From NCBI GenBank assembly GCA_028819565.1, contig JAPPLD010000004.1:1-36504 (forward strand): a stretch of 36,504 nt of DNA. The letters are read 5' to 3'. The notes beneath the pieces are model-generated. The model was not told the origin of the DNA and did not search any database. It saw only the letters and a program-made list of their open reading frames with translations. Made by a program: the position numbers and the translations under genes. Below, one piece after another: positions 7,758-15,377 of the stretch. Every line of letters begins with the position of its first letter. The first letter of the stretch is position 1. This stretch comes from Gammaproteobacteria bacterium (GTDB lineage Bacteria > Pseudomonadota > Gammaproteobacteria > Poriferisulfidales > Poriferisulfidaceae).

Positions 7758-8678
7758 TTGCGCATCAGCGGCCTTCAGGACGGAGAGGGGCAGATCAAGG
7801 CATCAGATCTAGCCCGGGTTTTGAACGCCCTCACTGAATTGGCGGAACGGTCGACTCGTCTGCTGGCAACAGGTGAGAGTAGCGGGAGGGGCCCCAAGCC
7901 CAAATGGCTTGGCGTAACCGCTGATTTTACTGTCACCGGGCTGGCGTCAGGTTCTACGGTTTTGGGCATTGAAGCTCCATGTCTTGGCGAGACGGCCTCC
8001 GAAGTGTTTGCTCAACAGGAGTTCTGGAGAGAGCAACCAGACCTCGACCACACCGCGCTGGAACTGACAACACTGGCGATAGAAGAAGCCCGGGATGTCA
8101 ATTCTCCCGGAGACCGTTTCGACAATGCTGTCCTTGAGGCTGTTCTCAAATTCAAAACGGCTATTAGACTCCCTGGGGTGTGTTATGAGTTAACTCCGGA
8201 GGATTCGGCGCAGGGAAGATTCAGGCTGGATGAAGTCCTCTATGAGCAAGTCAGCGAGAGGAAGGCGGAGATTCCAGCGTCGAAAGCTTGGGTTGTTAGT
8301 GGCAAGCTGGACGAAATTAAACATAGTGCCGGACGTTTTCAGCTTGTGCTGGATCAGGGGTCTAGACTTTTCGGGAAGTTATCTTCCTCCGAACTAGATG
8401 CAGAGACTTTGCGCTCATTGTGGGGTAGACAGGCCACGGTGGAGGGAATGGTTCATTTCAAGGTCAATGGCCAGCCACGTTTAATCGAAGCGCGCCGGAT
8501 GAGCGAGGGCGCCGAGGGTGATAAGGTTTTCGGGAAAATGCCTGTTGCGGATAAGGGGGGAACAGGCAAGCTTTTGGCCATTCAAGGCAAGCCAATCCGT
8601 TCTACAGACCTTTCTAAACTTAAGGATGCGTGGCCGGGCGACGAGCCGATTGAAGACCTTCTTTCCAAACTTGATTGA
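7758..8678 (+). CDS. unknown protein coupled to PIN-domain gene
   Basis: About 306 residues, no family recognised with certainty. The N-terminal part contains a helical stretch (ASDLARVLNALTELAERSTR), then VTADFTVTGLASGSTVLGIEAP. The last third (SGKLDEIKHSAGRFQLVLDQ through VNGQPRLIEARRM) looks like an all-beta, OB/SH3-like barrel. The start is uncertain: TTG at 7758 has no ribosome site, while the frame stays open back to 7713 and reads STTNKRHYQLRISG, which looks like real protein but offers no ATG/GTG. The stop overlaps the TTG start of the PIN gene, so the two are coupled. It may be a large antitoxin or an accessory protein of the PIN toxin; this is inference from context. Confidence 0.65.
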   Translation: MRISGLQDGEGQIKASDLARVLNALTELAERSTRLLATGESSGRGPKPKWLGVTADFTVTGLASGSTVLGIEAPCLGETASEVFAQQEFWREQPDLDHTALELTTLAIEEARDVNSPGDRFDNAVLEAVLKFKTAIRLPGVCYELTPEDSAQGRFRLDEVLYEQVSERKAEIPASKAWVVSGKLDEIKHSAGRFQLVLDQGSRLFGKLSSSELDAETLRSLWGRQATVEGMVHFKVNGQPRLIEARRMSEGAEGDKVFGKMPVADKGGTGKLLAIQGKPIRSTDLSKLKDAWPGDEPIEDLLSKLD

Positions 8679-9154
8679 GTAACCCGAAGATGCGCCGCTT
8701 TCTTCTGGATACTGGCGTGCTTCTCGGTTTTATTCGAAAAGCAGAATGGGCAGAGCGTGTATGGAAAGAATTGAACCTCGATAGCAAGGAAGCAATCATT
8801 TTTACTTCTATCATCTGCGTCGGTGAACTTCTAGCACTTTCGGAAAAGCTTGGGTGGGGAAAAAGTAAGAAGTCTCGTCTTGAAGAGGTTTTGGCCAAAT
8901 ATTCAGCGCTCGATATTAATGATCAGGGCGTATTGCGGGCATACGCAATGATCGACGCTTGGACCCATGGACAGAAAGTGGACGCCCCACGTCGGACTCC
9001 TCCACCCAAGCCAGCCATTTCGATGCAGCAGAATGATCTTTGGATCGCGGCCACAGCCCATGAAAGCCAAGCGACCTTATTATCGACAGACAAGGACTTC
9101 AAACATCTGAAAGAAATATGGTTTGGTTTTCACTATGTGGATCAAAATCATTAA
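8675..9154 (+). CDS. VapC-type PIN-domain protein
   Basis: A 159-residue PIN-domain protein. The acidic set expected for a Mg-dependent ribonuclease is present: Asp12 in LLDTGVLLG, Glu51 in CVGELLAL, Asp121 in QQNDLWIAATA and Asp139/Asp141 in STDKDFKHL. The frame starts at TTG 8675, overlapping the upstream stop by 4 bp; ATG at 8690 is an alternative that keeps the whole domain. Length is slightly above typical VapC, with an inserted proline-rich loop before the third acidic motif. PIN toxins cleave tRNA or rRNA and are neutralised by a partner encoded just upstream, which here is an unusually large unknown protein instead of a small VapB. Confidence 0.8.
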   Translation: MSNPKMRRFLLDTGVLLGFIRKAEWAERVWKELNLDSKEAIIFTSIICVGELLALSEKLGWGKSKKSRLEEVLAKYSALDINDQGVLRAYAMIDAWTHGQKVDAPRRTPPPKPAISMQQNDLWIAATAHESQATLLSTDKDFKHLKEIWFGFHYVDQNH

Positions 9155-9259
9155 CATCAGGGCAAACGATGTGCGGTGAGATGCGAGTGATACAATTTTT
9201 CACCCAGTTCTTATAGCCACGCACAAATTTTTCTCGGAATCCAAAAGAGAGCAAAGTTT

Positions 9260-9837
9260 ATGAAACAAAAAACACTTCTGTTGCTAGCAGCGGCAGTTGG
9301 TTCTCTGGGGCTAGTAGGCTGCTCCGAGCTTCCCCCTCTTGACTTCAGTCTTCCAGATGTAGAGATATCTGATCGAAGGCACGACGCTGAAGTCAAATCA
9401 ATCGTCGTAAGTTTCGCGAATGAAGACGAGCAAGAAGGCGACGTAGATGTTGTTGTTATCGAAAGCGCAGGAGTGAATATCACATCTGGAACAGCTACTG
9501 CAAGTCTGTGGGAATCCTCACTTGAAGAAGCACTTACCCGCTCTCTCATTTCCAAGACGACGCGTCTAACAAAATATCCATTTTCGTGAAAGTGCTAAAG
9601 CTGGATGTGCCTGCGTTTGGCTTTTCATTCACGACAGATGCCATTGCCCGTTATGAGATAGTAAATCGCGCATCCGGCGAAATAATTTTCAACCAAAAAA
9701 TCACTTCGATTGGAGAAGTACCGGCGGACTATGCCTTTGCGGGAGTGATTCGTGCCCGCGAGAGCGTGAATCGCTCAGTGAGAAATAACATCAGGCTATT
9801 CCTTGAAGCAATTAAAACCGCTGATCTGGTGGAATGA
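9260..9837 (+). pseudogene. lipoprotein broken by a single frameshift
   Basis: The first part (9260-9589) starts with a lipoprotein signal peptide and lipobox LVGC, then a short domain; it ends prematurely at 9587-9589. The second part (9586-9837) lacks its own start region and reads VKVLKLDVPAFGFSFTTDAIARYEIV. This matches the C-terminal half of a lipoprotein family I recall as one chain of about 190 residues. Reading the second frame upstream gives DDASNKISIFVKVLKLD, which joins smoothly after SLISK of the first frame. One base is therefore missing near 9554-9556 (TCCAAGACGAC). It could be a true pseudogene or a sequencing error. The 2-ORF reading is less likely because neither half is complete. 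Confidence 0.65.
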
Positions 9838-9865
9838 GGCTTGGGTTCCGTGTTATGAAATTATC

Positions 9866-10024
9866 ATGAATCTGGTTACAGGGCTCGTACTAGTTTTGGC
9901 CGTACTTGCTATTGCGGCATGGATTCTGTCTCCATCTCTCGCCGTACCTCTCGCCATATCAAGTATTCTTGCTGCCGTGTTGCTCACTGTGTTAGTGCGG
10001 GGTTACTGCAAACGTTGCAAGTAG
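9866..10024 (+). CDS. small two-helix membrane protein (putative)
   Basis: A 52-residue frame from ATG 9866 with two hydrophobic segments (about residues 3-21 and 24-43) and a basic, cysteine-containing tail CKRCK. No good Shine-Dalgarno is visible, and I recognise no family. It lies just downstream of the broken lipoprotein. A longer frame from 9803 exists but its extra N-terminus overlaps the lipoprotein and looks spurious. Confidence 0.35.
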   Translation: MNLVTGLVLVLAVLAIAAWILSPSLAVPLAISSILAAVLLTVLVRGYCKRCK

Positions 10025-10106
10025 CAAATCAAGTTAGTATGCAGTATCTGCGAAAGCAGAGCGCATCTATCTTTTCTGAGAGGTTCTTACCTTTTTGTTC
10101 CCTCTT

Positions 10107-10601
10107 ATGCGCCAGTTAATTCTAGTCCGTCATGCCAAGTCTGACCGTAGCGATTGGAGCGTTCCGGATGTCGAACGTCCACTTGCTCCGAGAGGGGAAC
10201 GGGATGCGCCGGAAATGGGGCGGCGGCTGGCGGATCGCCAAGAGGGCATCGACGCCCTGTACAGTTCGGTTGCCCGCCGGGCGCTGGACACTGCGGGGCA
10301 TTTCGCTGAGGCGCTGGGTATGGACGCGGCGGATCTCCGCTTGAGAAAGGGTTTCTACACGTTCTCGCCCAATGACATGCTGCGCGAATTACGCGAACTG
10401 GACGATGCCGCCGACCGGGTTGTGGTTTTCGGCCACAATCCTGCGACCAGTGGAGTTGCCGCGTATCTGGCCAATCAAGTCTTGGGCGATCTTCCGACCT
10501 GTGCGGTGGTCCGTCTGGATGTGGATTGTGGTTCTTGGCAGGAATTGAGCCCTGCCGTCTGCACCTTGCGCGAGGTAGACACGCCCAAAAATCCGGCCTG
10601 A
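10107..10601 (+). CDS. sixA: SixA-family phosphohistidine phosphatase
   Basis: A 164-residue histidine-phosphatase (phosphoglycerate-mutase-like) protein. The motif LVRHAKS puts the phospho-accepting histidine at His9, SSVARRALDTA carries the usual arginine, and VVFGHNPATSG carries the second catalytic histidine. SixA proteins remove phosphate from phosphohistidine on phosphotransfer proteins. ATG 10107 is preferred to the in-frame TTG at 10095 because the family begins directly with M-R-x-L-x-L-V-R-H. No clear ribosome site is seen. It marks the right edge of the AT-rich island and converges with asnO. Confidence 0.8.
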   Translation: MRQLILVRHAKSDRSDWSVPDVERPLAPRGERDAPEMGRRLADRQEGIDALYSSVARRALDTAGHFAEALGMDAADLRLRKGFYTFSPNDMLRELRELDDAADRVVVFGHNPATSGVAAYLANQVLGDLPTCAVVRLDVDCGSWQELSPAVCTLREVDTPKNPA

Positions 10602-10625
10602 CGAGCCCGGAATTCCCGCGTCAGG
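10597..10625. terminator. possible bidirectional hairpin between sixA and asnO
   Basis: CCTGACG (10597-10603) pairs with CGTCAGG (10619-10625) across a 15-nt loop, overlapping the stop codons of both convergent genes. No T-tract is present, so intrinsic termination would be weak. Confidence 0.35.
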
Positions 10626-12402
10626 GATTGATCCCGTCAACGTGTTGCTGTAGCCAGCATTCCAGTGCCGCTGCGTGCCATAGCAGGCTGCCGTCCAACG
10701 CGGTTCGATAGCGCAGGGGATTCTGAAGCAATCGATCAAGGTATTCTCTTCGAAATAGCCCGCGGTTCAGGCATTCGGGCTGGCTCAAAACCTCCCGGGC
10801 CCAGTCCAGGAAGGGTCCTTGCACGTACTTGAGGGCCGGAACCGGGAAATACTCTTTCGGTCGGTCGATCACCTCTGCCGGCAGCCGCGCCCGGGCCAGG
10901 GCGCGCAACGGGTACTTGCCGCCGTCGCGCAGCTTCAGTTCTGCTGGCATCCCGGCGACGCATTCCACCAATTGATGGTCGAGATACGGCACACGTGCCT
11001 CAAGCCCCCACGCCATGGTCATGTTGTCGACCCGCTTGACCGGGTCGTCGGTGATCAGCATGGTCGCGTCCATGCGCAGCACGGCATTCAGGAATTCGAT
11101 ATCTTCTCCGCATTCGAGCCGCTCTGCGAGCAGGGTCCGGGTATGGTCCTCGCCGATCCACTCCGGTGCTAATGCTTCGTCGAATTCATCATGGCTGCGG
11201 TCTAGGTAATGGCGGCAGAAGGTATCCAGCCCGTCCGCCTGTTCCTCTTGCATCTTCGGGTACCAGGAGTAGCCGGCAAACACTTCGTCCGCGCCTTGTC
11301 CGCTCTGCACGACTGAGATATCCGGCTTGACCTGTTCCGCCAGCAGGAAGAACGCTGCCGCATCTTGGGCCACCATGGGTTCGCTCATGCAGCCAATGGC
11401 CTCGTCCAGGCGATTCAACAACTGGTCGTTGCGGATGAAGTAGCGATGATGTTCGGTGTCGTAGTGTTGGGCGACCGCGTCCGAGTATTCGAATTCATGC
11501 CCGGCTTCCCCGCCTGCATCCTCGAAGCCGATGCTGTAGGTGCGGATGGGCGAGGAGCCATGCTCGGCCAGTAGAGCCACCAGCAGGCCGGAGTCCAGGC
11601 CGCCGGACAGCAGCACGCCGACCGGGATGTCGGAGATCTCGATTCGCTTGCGCACGGCCTCCCGAAGCTCGACATGCACCTGTTCCACCCATTCTTCCGT
11701 GTTGCGAGCAGGATCCGGATTCCGTGCATCCAGTTGCCAATAGCTCTCCTCTTTCACCGTACCGTCCGCGTTGACCATCAGGTAATGACCCGGTGCAAGT
11801 TTTCGGATGGAACGCAGCAGGGTGCGGGGGGCAGGGACGACCGCATGCAGACTCAGGTGATGGTGCAAGGCGACTTCGTCGAGCGTGAGGTCCACGTCTT
11901 TGGTGGCAAGCAGGGCCTGCACGTTGGAGGCGAAACGGAAAACATCGGGGGTTTGGTGGTAATAAAGTGGTTTGATGCCCAGCCGGTCCCGAGCCAAGAA
12001 CAGTCGTTTCGAGCGGGGATCCCACAGGGCGAAGGCAAACATGCCGTGGAGGCGCTCGACGCAAGCTTCACCCCATTCGGCATAGGCTTTCAGGATGACC
12101 TCGCTATCCCCCGTGGTGCGAAAGCGGTGACCGTGCTCCTTCAATTGCGTCCGCAATTGCGGGTAGTTGTAGATGCAGCCGTTGAAGACCAGAACCTGTC
12201 CGGAATCGGGATCCAGCAACGGCTGGTGTGCCCGAGGATTCAGGTCGATGACCGACAGGCGGCGGTGTCCCAATGCGACCGGGCCCTGGTGCCACTGGCC
12301 TTCGTGATCGGGTCCCCTGCGGGCTAGAGGCAGGAGCATGCGGGTGATGCGGGCGGGATCGGCCGGTCCCCGGAAATGTCTTTCTCCCGCGATTCCACAC
12401 AC
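10621..12402 (-). CDS. asnO: N-acetylglutaminylglutamine amidotransferase
   Basis: A 593-residue class II glutamine amidotransferase of the asparagine-synthase type. With GTG at 12402 as start the protein begins MCGIAGE, exposing Cys2 as the glutaminase nucleophile; longer frames would bury it. The synthetase domain has the PP-loop SGGLDS at 266-271. The segments SEPMVAQDAAAFFLLAEQ, VQSGQGADEVFAGY and DDPVKRVDNMTMAWGLEARV match what I know of AsnO, the enzyme amidating N-acetylglutaminylglutamine to the osmolyte NAGGN, better than AsnB. Its usual partner, the synthetase Ngg, is not adjacent. A TATACT hexamer lies 6 nt before the GTG, suggesting a leaderless mRNA. Some uncertainty between AsnO and other AsnB-like enzymes remains. 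Confidence 0.85.
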   Translation of the reverse strand: MCGIAGERHFRGPADPARITRMLLPLARRGPDHEGQWHQGPVALGHRRLSVIDLNPRAHQPLLDPDSGQVLVFNGCIYNYPQLRTQLKEHGHRFRTTGDSEVILKAYAEWGEACVERLHGMFAFALWDPRSKRLFLARDRLGIKPLYYHQTPDVFRFASNVQALLATKDVDLTLDEVALHHHLSLHAVVPAPRTLLRSIRKLAPGHYLMVNADGTVKEESYWQLDARNPDPARNTEEWVEQVHVELREAVRKRIEISDIPVGVLLSGGLDSGLLVALLAEHGSSPIRTYSIGFEDAGGEAGHEFEYSDAVAQHYDTEHHRYFIRNDQLLNRLDEAIGCMSEPMVAQDAAAFFLLAEQVKPDISVVQSGQGADEVFAGYSWYPKMQEEQADGLDTFCRHYLDRSHDEFDEALAPEWIGEDHTRTLLAERLECGEDIEFLNAVLRMDATMLITDDPVKRVDNMTMAWGLEARVPYLDHQLVECVAGMPAELKLRDGGKYPLRALARARLPAEVIDRPKEYFPVPALKYVQGPFLDWAREVLSQPECLNRGLFRREYLDRLLQNPLRYRTALDGSLLWHAAALECWLQQHVDGINP

Positions 12403-12408
12403 AATGCA

Positions 12409-12416
12409 AGTATAGT
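12409..12416. promoter_or_regulatory. overlapping -10-like elements of divergent asnO and queG
   Basis: AGTATAGT contains TATACT on the - strand (12414-12409, 6 nt before the asnO GTG) and TATAGT on the + strand (12411-12416, 29 nt before the queG ATG). The two genes are separated by only 43 bp. No convincing -35 box is seen for either. Confidence 0.4.
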
Positions 12417-12445
12417 AAAGCCTTTTTCCGGGACTTTTTTTCGCC

Positions 12446-13498
12446 ATGCCTGATTCGCTGCCGGATCTCTCGCGTGCCATCCACCGATGGGGACGGGAAC
12501 TGGGCTTCGACCAGGTGGGCATCGCCGACCTGGACCTGGAGGAGCACGAGGCGCACCTGTTGAACTGGCTGAAACAGGGCCGGCATGGCGAGATGGGTTA
12601 CATGCAGCGCCACGGAGTGCGCCGCTCGCGCCCATGGGAGCTGGTGCCTGGAACGCAGCGGGTGATTTCGGTCCGCCTCAATTACCTCCCGCACGGGCTG
12701 GATCACGCGGAACAGGCATTGGAGGATTCAACCCGGGGCTACGTGTCCCGATACGCCTTGGGCCGGGACTATCACAAGGTGCTGCGAGGTCGCCTGCGGC
12801 GCTTGGTTCGGCGCATCGAAGGAGTGGCCGGCCCGTTCGGCTACCGCGTATTCACCGACAGCGCACCGGTGCTTGAGAAAGCGCTGGCCGAACGCGCCGG
12901 GTTGGGTTGGATCGGCAAACATACCAACCTGCTGGCCAAGGATGCCGGGTCTTGGTTTTTCCTTGGCGAGATCTACACGGACCTGCCGTTGACCCCCGAT
13001 CCACCGACCCGCGAAGAACACTGCGGGGACTGTCGCGCCTGTATCGATGTTTGCCCGACCCAGGCAATCGTCGCGCCGTACCAACTGGACGCGCGCCGCT
13101 GCATCTCGTACCTGACGATCGAGCTCAAGGGTTCGATCCCGCTGCCGCTTCGGCCCCTGATCGGCAACCGGGTCTACGGCTGCGACGATTGCCAATTGGT
13201 CTGCCCGTGGAACCGCTACGCCCAACTGGCTTCGGTAGAGGATTTCCAGCCACGGGCCGCACTGGAGAAGTCGTCGCTTGTGGAGATGATGGCTTGGGAA
13301 GAGGCAGACTACCTGCGTCACACTGAAGGTACGGCGATGCGCCGCATCGGACATGTCCAGTGGCTGCGCAATGTCGCCGTGGCGCTCGGCAATGCGCCGC
13401 ACGATGAAGCCGCAGTCACGGCACTACAGACCCGCGCCAGACATCCCAGCGAACTGGTGCGCGAACATGTTGCGTGGGCGCTGGAGCGCCACGCGTGA
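12446..13498 (+). CDS. queG: epoxyqueuosine reductase
   Basis: A 350-residue protein with all QueG hallmarks. Asp138 in FTDSAPVLEKALAERAG is the likely proton donor, and GWIGKHTNLL follows. The first ferredoxin-type cluster motif is CGDCRACIDVCP (Cys193, 196, 199, 203) and the second CDDCQLVCPW (Cys246, 249, 253), with Cys219 between. The C-terminal part is a HEAT-like region. QueG performs the last step of queuosine tRNA modification, reducing epoxyqueuosine with cobalamin and two 4Fe-4S clusters. It starts 43 bp from the divergent asnO gene and its stop overlaps the GTG of the following sugar phosphorylase, so the two are co-transcribed. Confidence 0.93.
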   Translation: MPDSLPDLSRAIHRWGRELGFDQVGIADLDLEEHEAHLLNWLKQGRHGEMGYMQRHGVRRSRPWELVPGTQRVISVRLNYLPHGLDHAEQALEDSTRGYVSRYALGRDYHKVLRGRLRRLVRRIEGVAGPFGYRVFTDSAPVLEKALAERAGLGWIGKHTNLLAKDAGSWFFLGEIYTDLPLTPDPPTREEHCGDCRACIDVCPTQAIVAPYQLDARRCISYLTIELKGSIPLPLRPLIGNRVYGCDDCQLVCPWNRYAQLASVEDFQPRAALEKSSLVEMMAWEEADYLRHTEGTAMRRIGHVQWLRNVAVALGNAPHDEAAVTALQTRARHPSELVREHVAWALERHA

Positions 13499-15204
13499 AC
13501 GCCATCGTCGAACATCTCCGGGCGTTGTACCCGGATGCGGATGCGGATGCGTTGCAGGAGCGGATTGCCGCGAGCTTCAAACAGCATGCATATGCGTCCC
13601 GCCGCCCGGATCAGGATTGGTCAGAGCGGGACACGCTGCTGATCACGTATGGCGACACCCTGACCAAACCCGGGGAAGAGCCGTTGCGCACTCTGGCCGA
13701 CTTCCTGGAAACCCGCCTGCAGGATGCATTCAGCGCGGTGCACCTGCTTCCCTATTTTCCGTTCACTTCGGATGACGGCTTTGCGGTTTCGTCCTATCGC
13801 GAAGTACGCCCCGATTTGGGTGGATGGGAAGACGTCTCCCGGATCGCCGGGAAATTCGACTTGATGACCGACCTGGTGCTCAATCACTGCTCGCGGGAGC
13901 ACTTACTAGCGCGACGCCTGTGGTCTGGCGATGCCAGTGCGGAACCCTGGTTTCACGTGGTGGATTCGGCAATGGACACAACCGGAGTTGTTCGGCCACG
14001 GGCGACCCCGCTGATTACCCCGTTGCCGAATGACCCGCAAGGTCGCGGGGTCTGGACCACATTCAGCGACGACCAATTGGACTTCAATTACCACAACCCG
14101 GAAGTCCTGCTTGAGGTCATCGACGTGATGGCGCAATACGTAGCTGCCGGCACGCGCCTGCTGCGGCTGGACGCAGTTGCCTACCTGTGGAAGGAGCCGG
14201 GAACAAGTTGCATTCACCTGCCCCATACGCACCGCATTGTCCGCCTGCTTCACGCCATTCTCGGGGCACACGCGCCGGCCTGTCGGCTCGTTACCGAAAC
14301 CAATGTTCCGCAGGACGAGAACCTGAGCTACTTCGGTGCAGGGGACGAGGCGGACTTGGTCTACCAGTTTGCGTTGCCGTCCTTGGTGTTACAGGCTCTT
14401 CACCGCGGCAGTTCCGTTTACCTGAACCGGTGGCTCCGCGATTGGCCGGAGTTGCCGCCGGGTTGCACTTTCCTGAATTTCATCGCCTCCCACGACGGCA
14501 TCGGGGTACGCCCGGTCGAGGGGATCGTCACTCCGGAGGAATTGGAGGATTTGCTACAAACGATGCGCCGTTTCGGTGGGCGAATCAGCACCCGGACCGG
14601 CGACGACGGGCGCGAATATCCCTACGAGATCAACATCACCCTGTTTGATGCCTTGCGTGGCACCCGTTTCGGCGAAGACGGGCTTCAGGTCGCCCGGATG
14701 CTGTGCGCGCACGTGATCCTTCTGTCGCTTCCGGGGATTCCGGCGTTCTACATTCACAGCTTGCTGGCTTCACCGAACGACGAGGAGAAGGCGCGTGCGA
14801 CCGGACGCGCACGCTCGGTCAACCGCGGCCAATTTGACCGGGCAGCGCTCGAACAGCAATTGGACGAACCGGGGAATCCGAGGCGGGAAGTATTGGAGGC
14901 TCTGCTCGGTCTGATTCGCTTGCGAGTTGGGCAGCCTGGGTTCGCGCCACAGGCGTCGATGACGCCGTTGGCTCTCGGATCGGGGTTTCTCGGTCTGATT
15001 CGGGAGTCTTCACAACAGAAAATTCTGGTGCTCTGCAACATCACGCCACAGCCACAGCGCGTGAATCTGGACACAGATCCGCTGGGGTTGCCGCGTGCGG
15101 TGGATGACCTGATCGGGCAAAGCCGGATCCGGGTCCATCACCATCATCTGGATCTGACGCTGGCGCCGTACCAGTGCCTGTGGTTGGTGGCAGTGGGTGG
15201 CTGA
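13495..15204 (+). CDS. GH13 subfamily 18 sugar phosphorylase (glucosylglycerate/glucosylglycerol/sucrose phosphorylase type)
   Basis: The GTG at 13495 overlaps the queG stop (GTGA), giving 569 residues; this length fits the YcjM/glucosylglycerate phosphorylase branch better than shorter (about 490 residues) sucrose phosphorylases. The (beta/alpha)8 barrel motifs are clear: HLLPYFPFTSDDGF near residues 83-96, DLVLNHCS near 126-133, RLDAVAYLWKE with nucleophile Asp226, VTETNVP with acid/base Glu268, and ASHDGIG with Asp334. Such enzymes reversibly phosphorolyse an alpha-glucoside to glucose 1-phosphate. Given the AsnO osmolyte gene nearby, a glucosylglycerate or glucosylglycerol substrate is an attractive inference, but sucrose cannot be excluded. 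Confidence 0.85.
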   Translation: MNAIVEHLRALYPDADADALQERIAASFKQHAYASRRPDQDWSERDTLLITYGDTLTKPGEEPLRTLADFLETRLQDAFSAVHLLPYFPFTSDDGFAVSSYREVRPDLGGWEDVSRIAGKFDLMTDLVLNHCSREHLLARRLWSGDASAEPWFHVVDSAMDTTGVVRPRATPLITPLPNDPQGRGVWTTFSDDQLDFNYHNPEVLLEVIDVMAQYVAAGTRLLRLDAVAYLWKEPGTSCIHLPHTHRIVRLLHAILGAHAPACRLVTETNVPQDENLSYFGAGDEADLVYQFALPSLVLQALHRGSSVYLNRWLRDWPELPPGCTFLNFIASHDGIGVRPVEGIVTPEELEDLLQTMRRFGGRISTRTGDDGREYPYEINITLFDALRGTRFGEDGLQVARMLCAHVILLSLPGIPAFYIHSLLASPNDEEKARATGRARSVNRGQFDRAALEQQLDEPGNPRREVLEALLGLIRLRVGQPGFAPQASMTPLALGSGFLGLIRESSQQKILVLCNITPQPQRVNLDTDPLGLPRAVDDLIGQSRIRVHHHHLDLTLAPYQCLWLVAVGG

Positions 15205-15311
15205 ATCCTGAAGCCGAGAGGCAAATAACCGGCAAACCTGGACTTTTTAAAAATTCTGGTAGGATTGCTGCCGGTTGTCAAGGCAAAGTCTTTTGGCAAC
15301 TTGCTTGATCT

Positions 15312-15345
15312 GGCCGGTCGAGGCTTCTGACCTTGACCGGCCTTT
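15312..15345 (+). terminator. strong hairpin after sugar phosphorylase, in front of TonB receptor
   Basis: GGCCGGTCGAGG (15312-15323) pairs with CCTTGACCGGCC (15331-15342) with one G-U pair, leaving a 7-nt loop and followed by TTTCG. It is 108 bp after the phosphorylase stop and ends 35 bp before the receptor ATG, so it is either the operon terminator or a leader hairpin of the receptor gene. The T-tract is short. Confidence 0.55.
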
Positions 15346-15377
15346 CGATTAACCGGAAATCACAAGGAGTATTTCTT

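Noticed and set aside
10621-12402. Plain asparagine synthetase AsnB
   Set aside because: The C-terminal domain motifs (SEPMVAQDAAAFF, DDPVKRVDNMTMAWG) fit AsnO-type amidotransferases better, though AsnB is not fully excluded.
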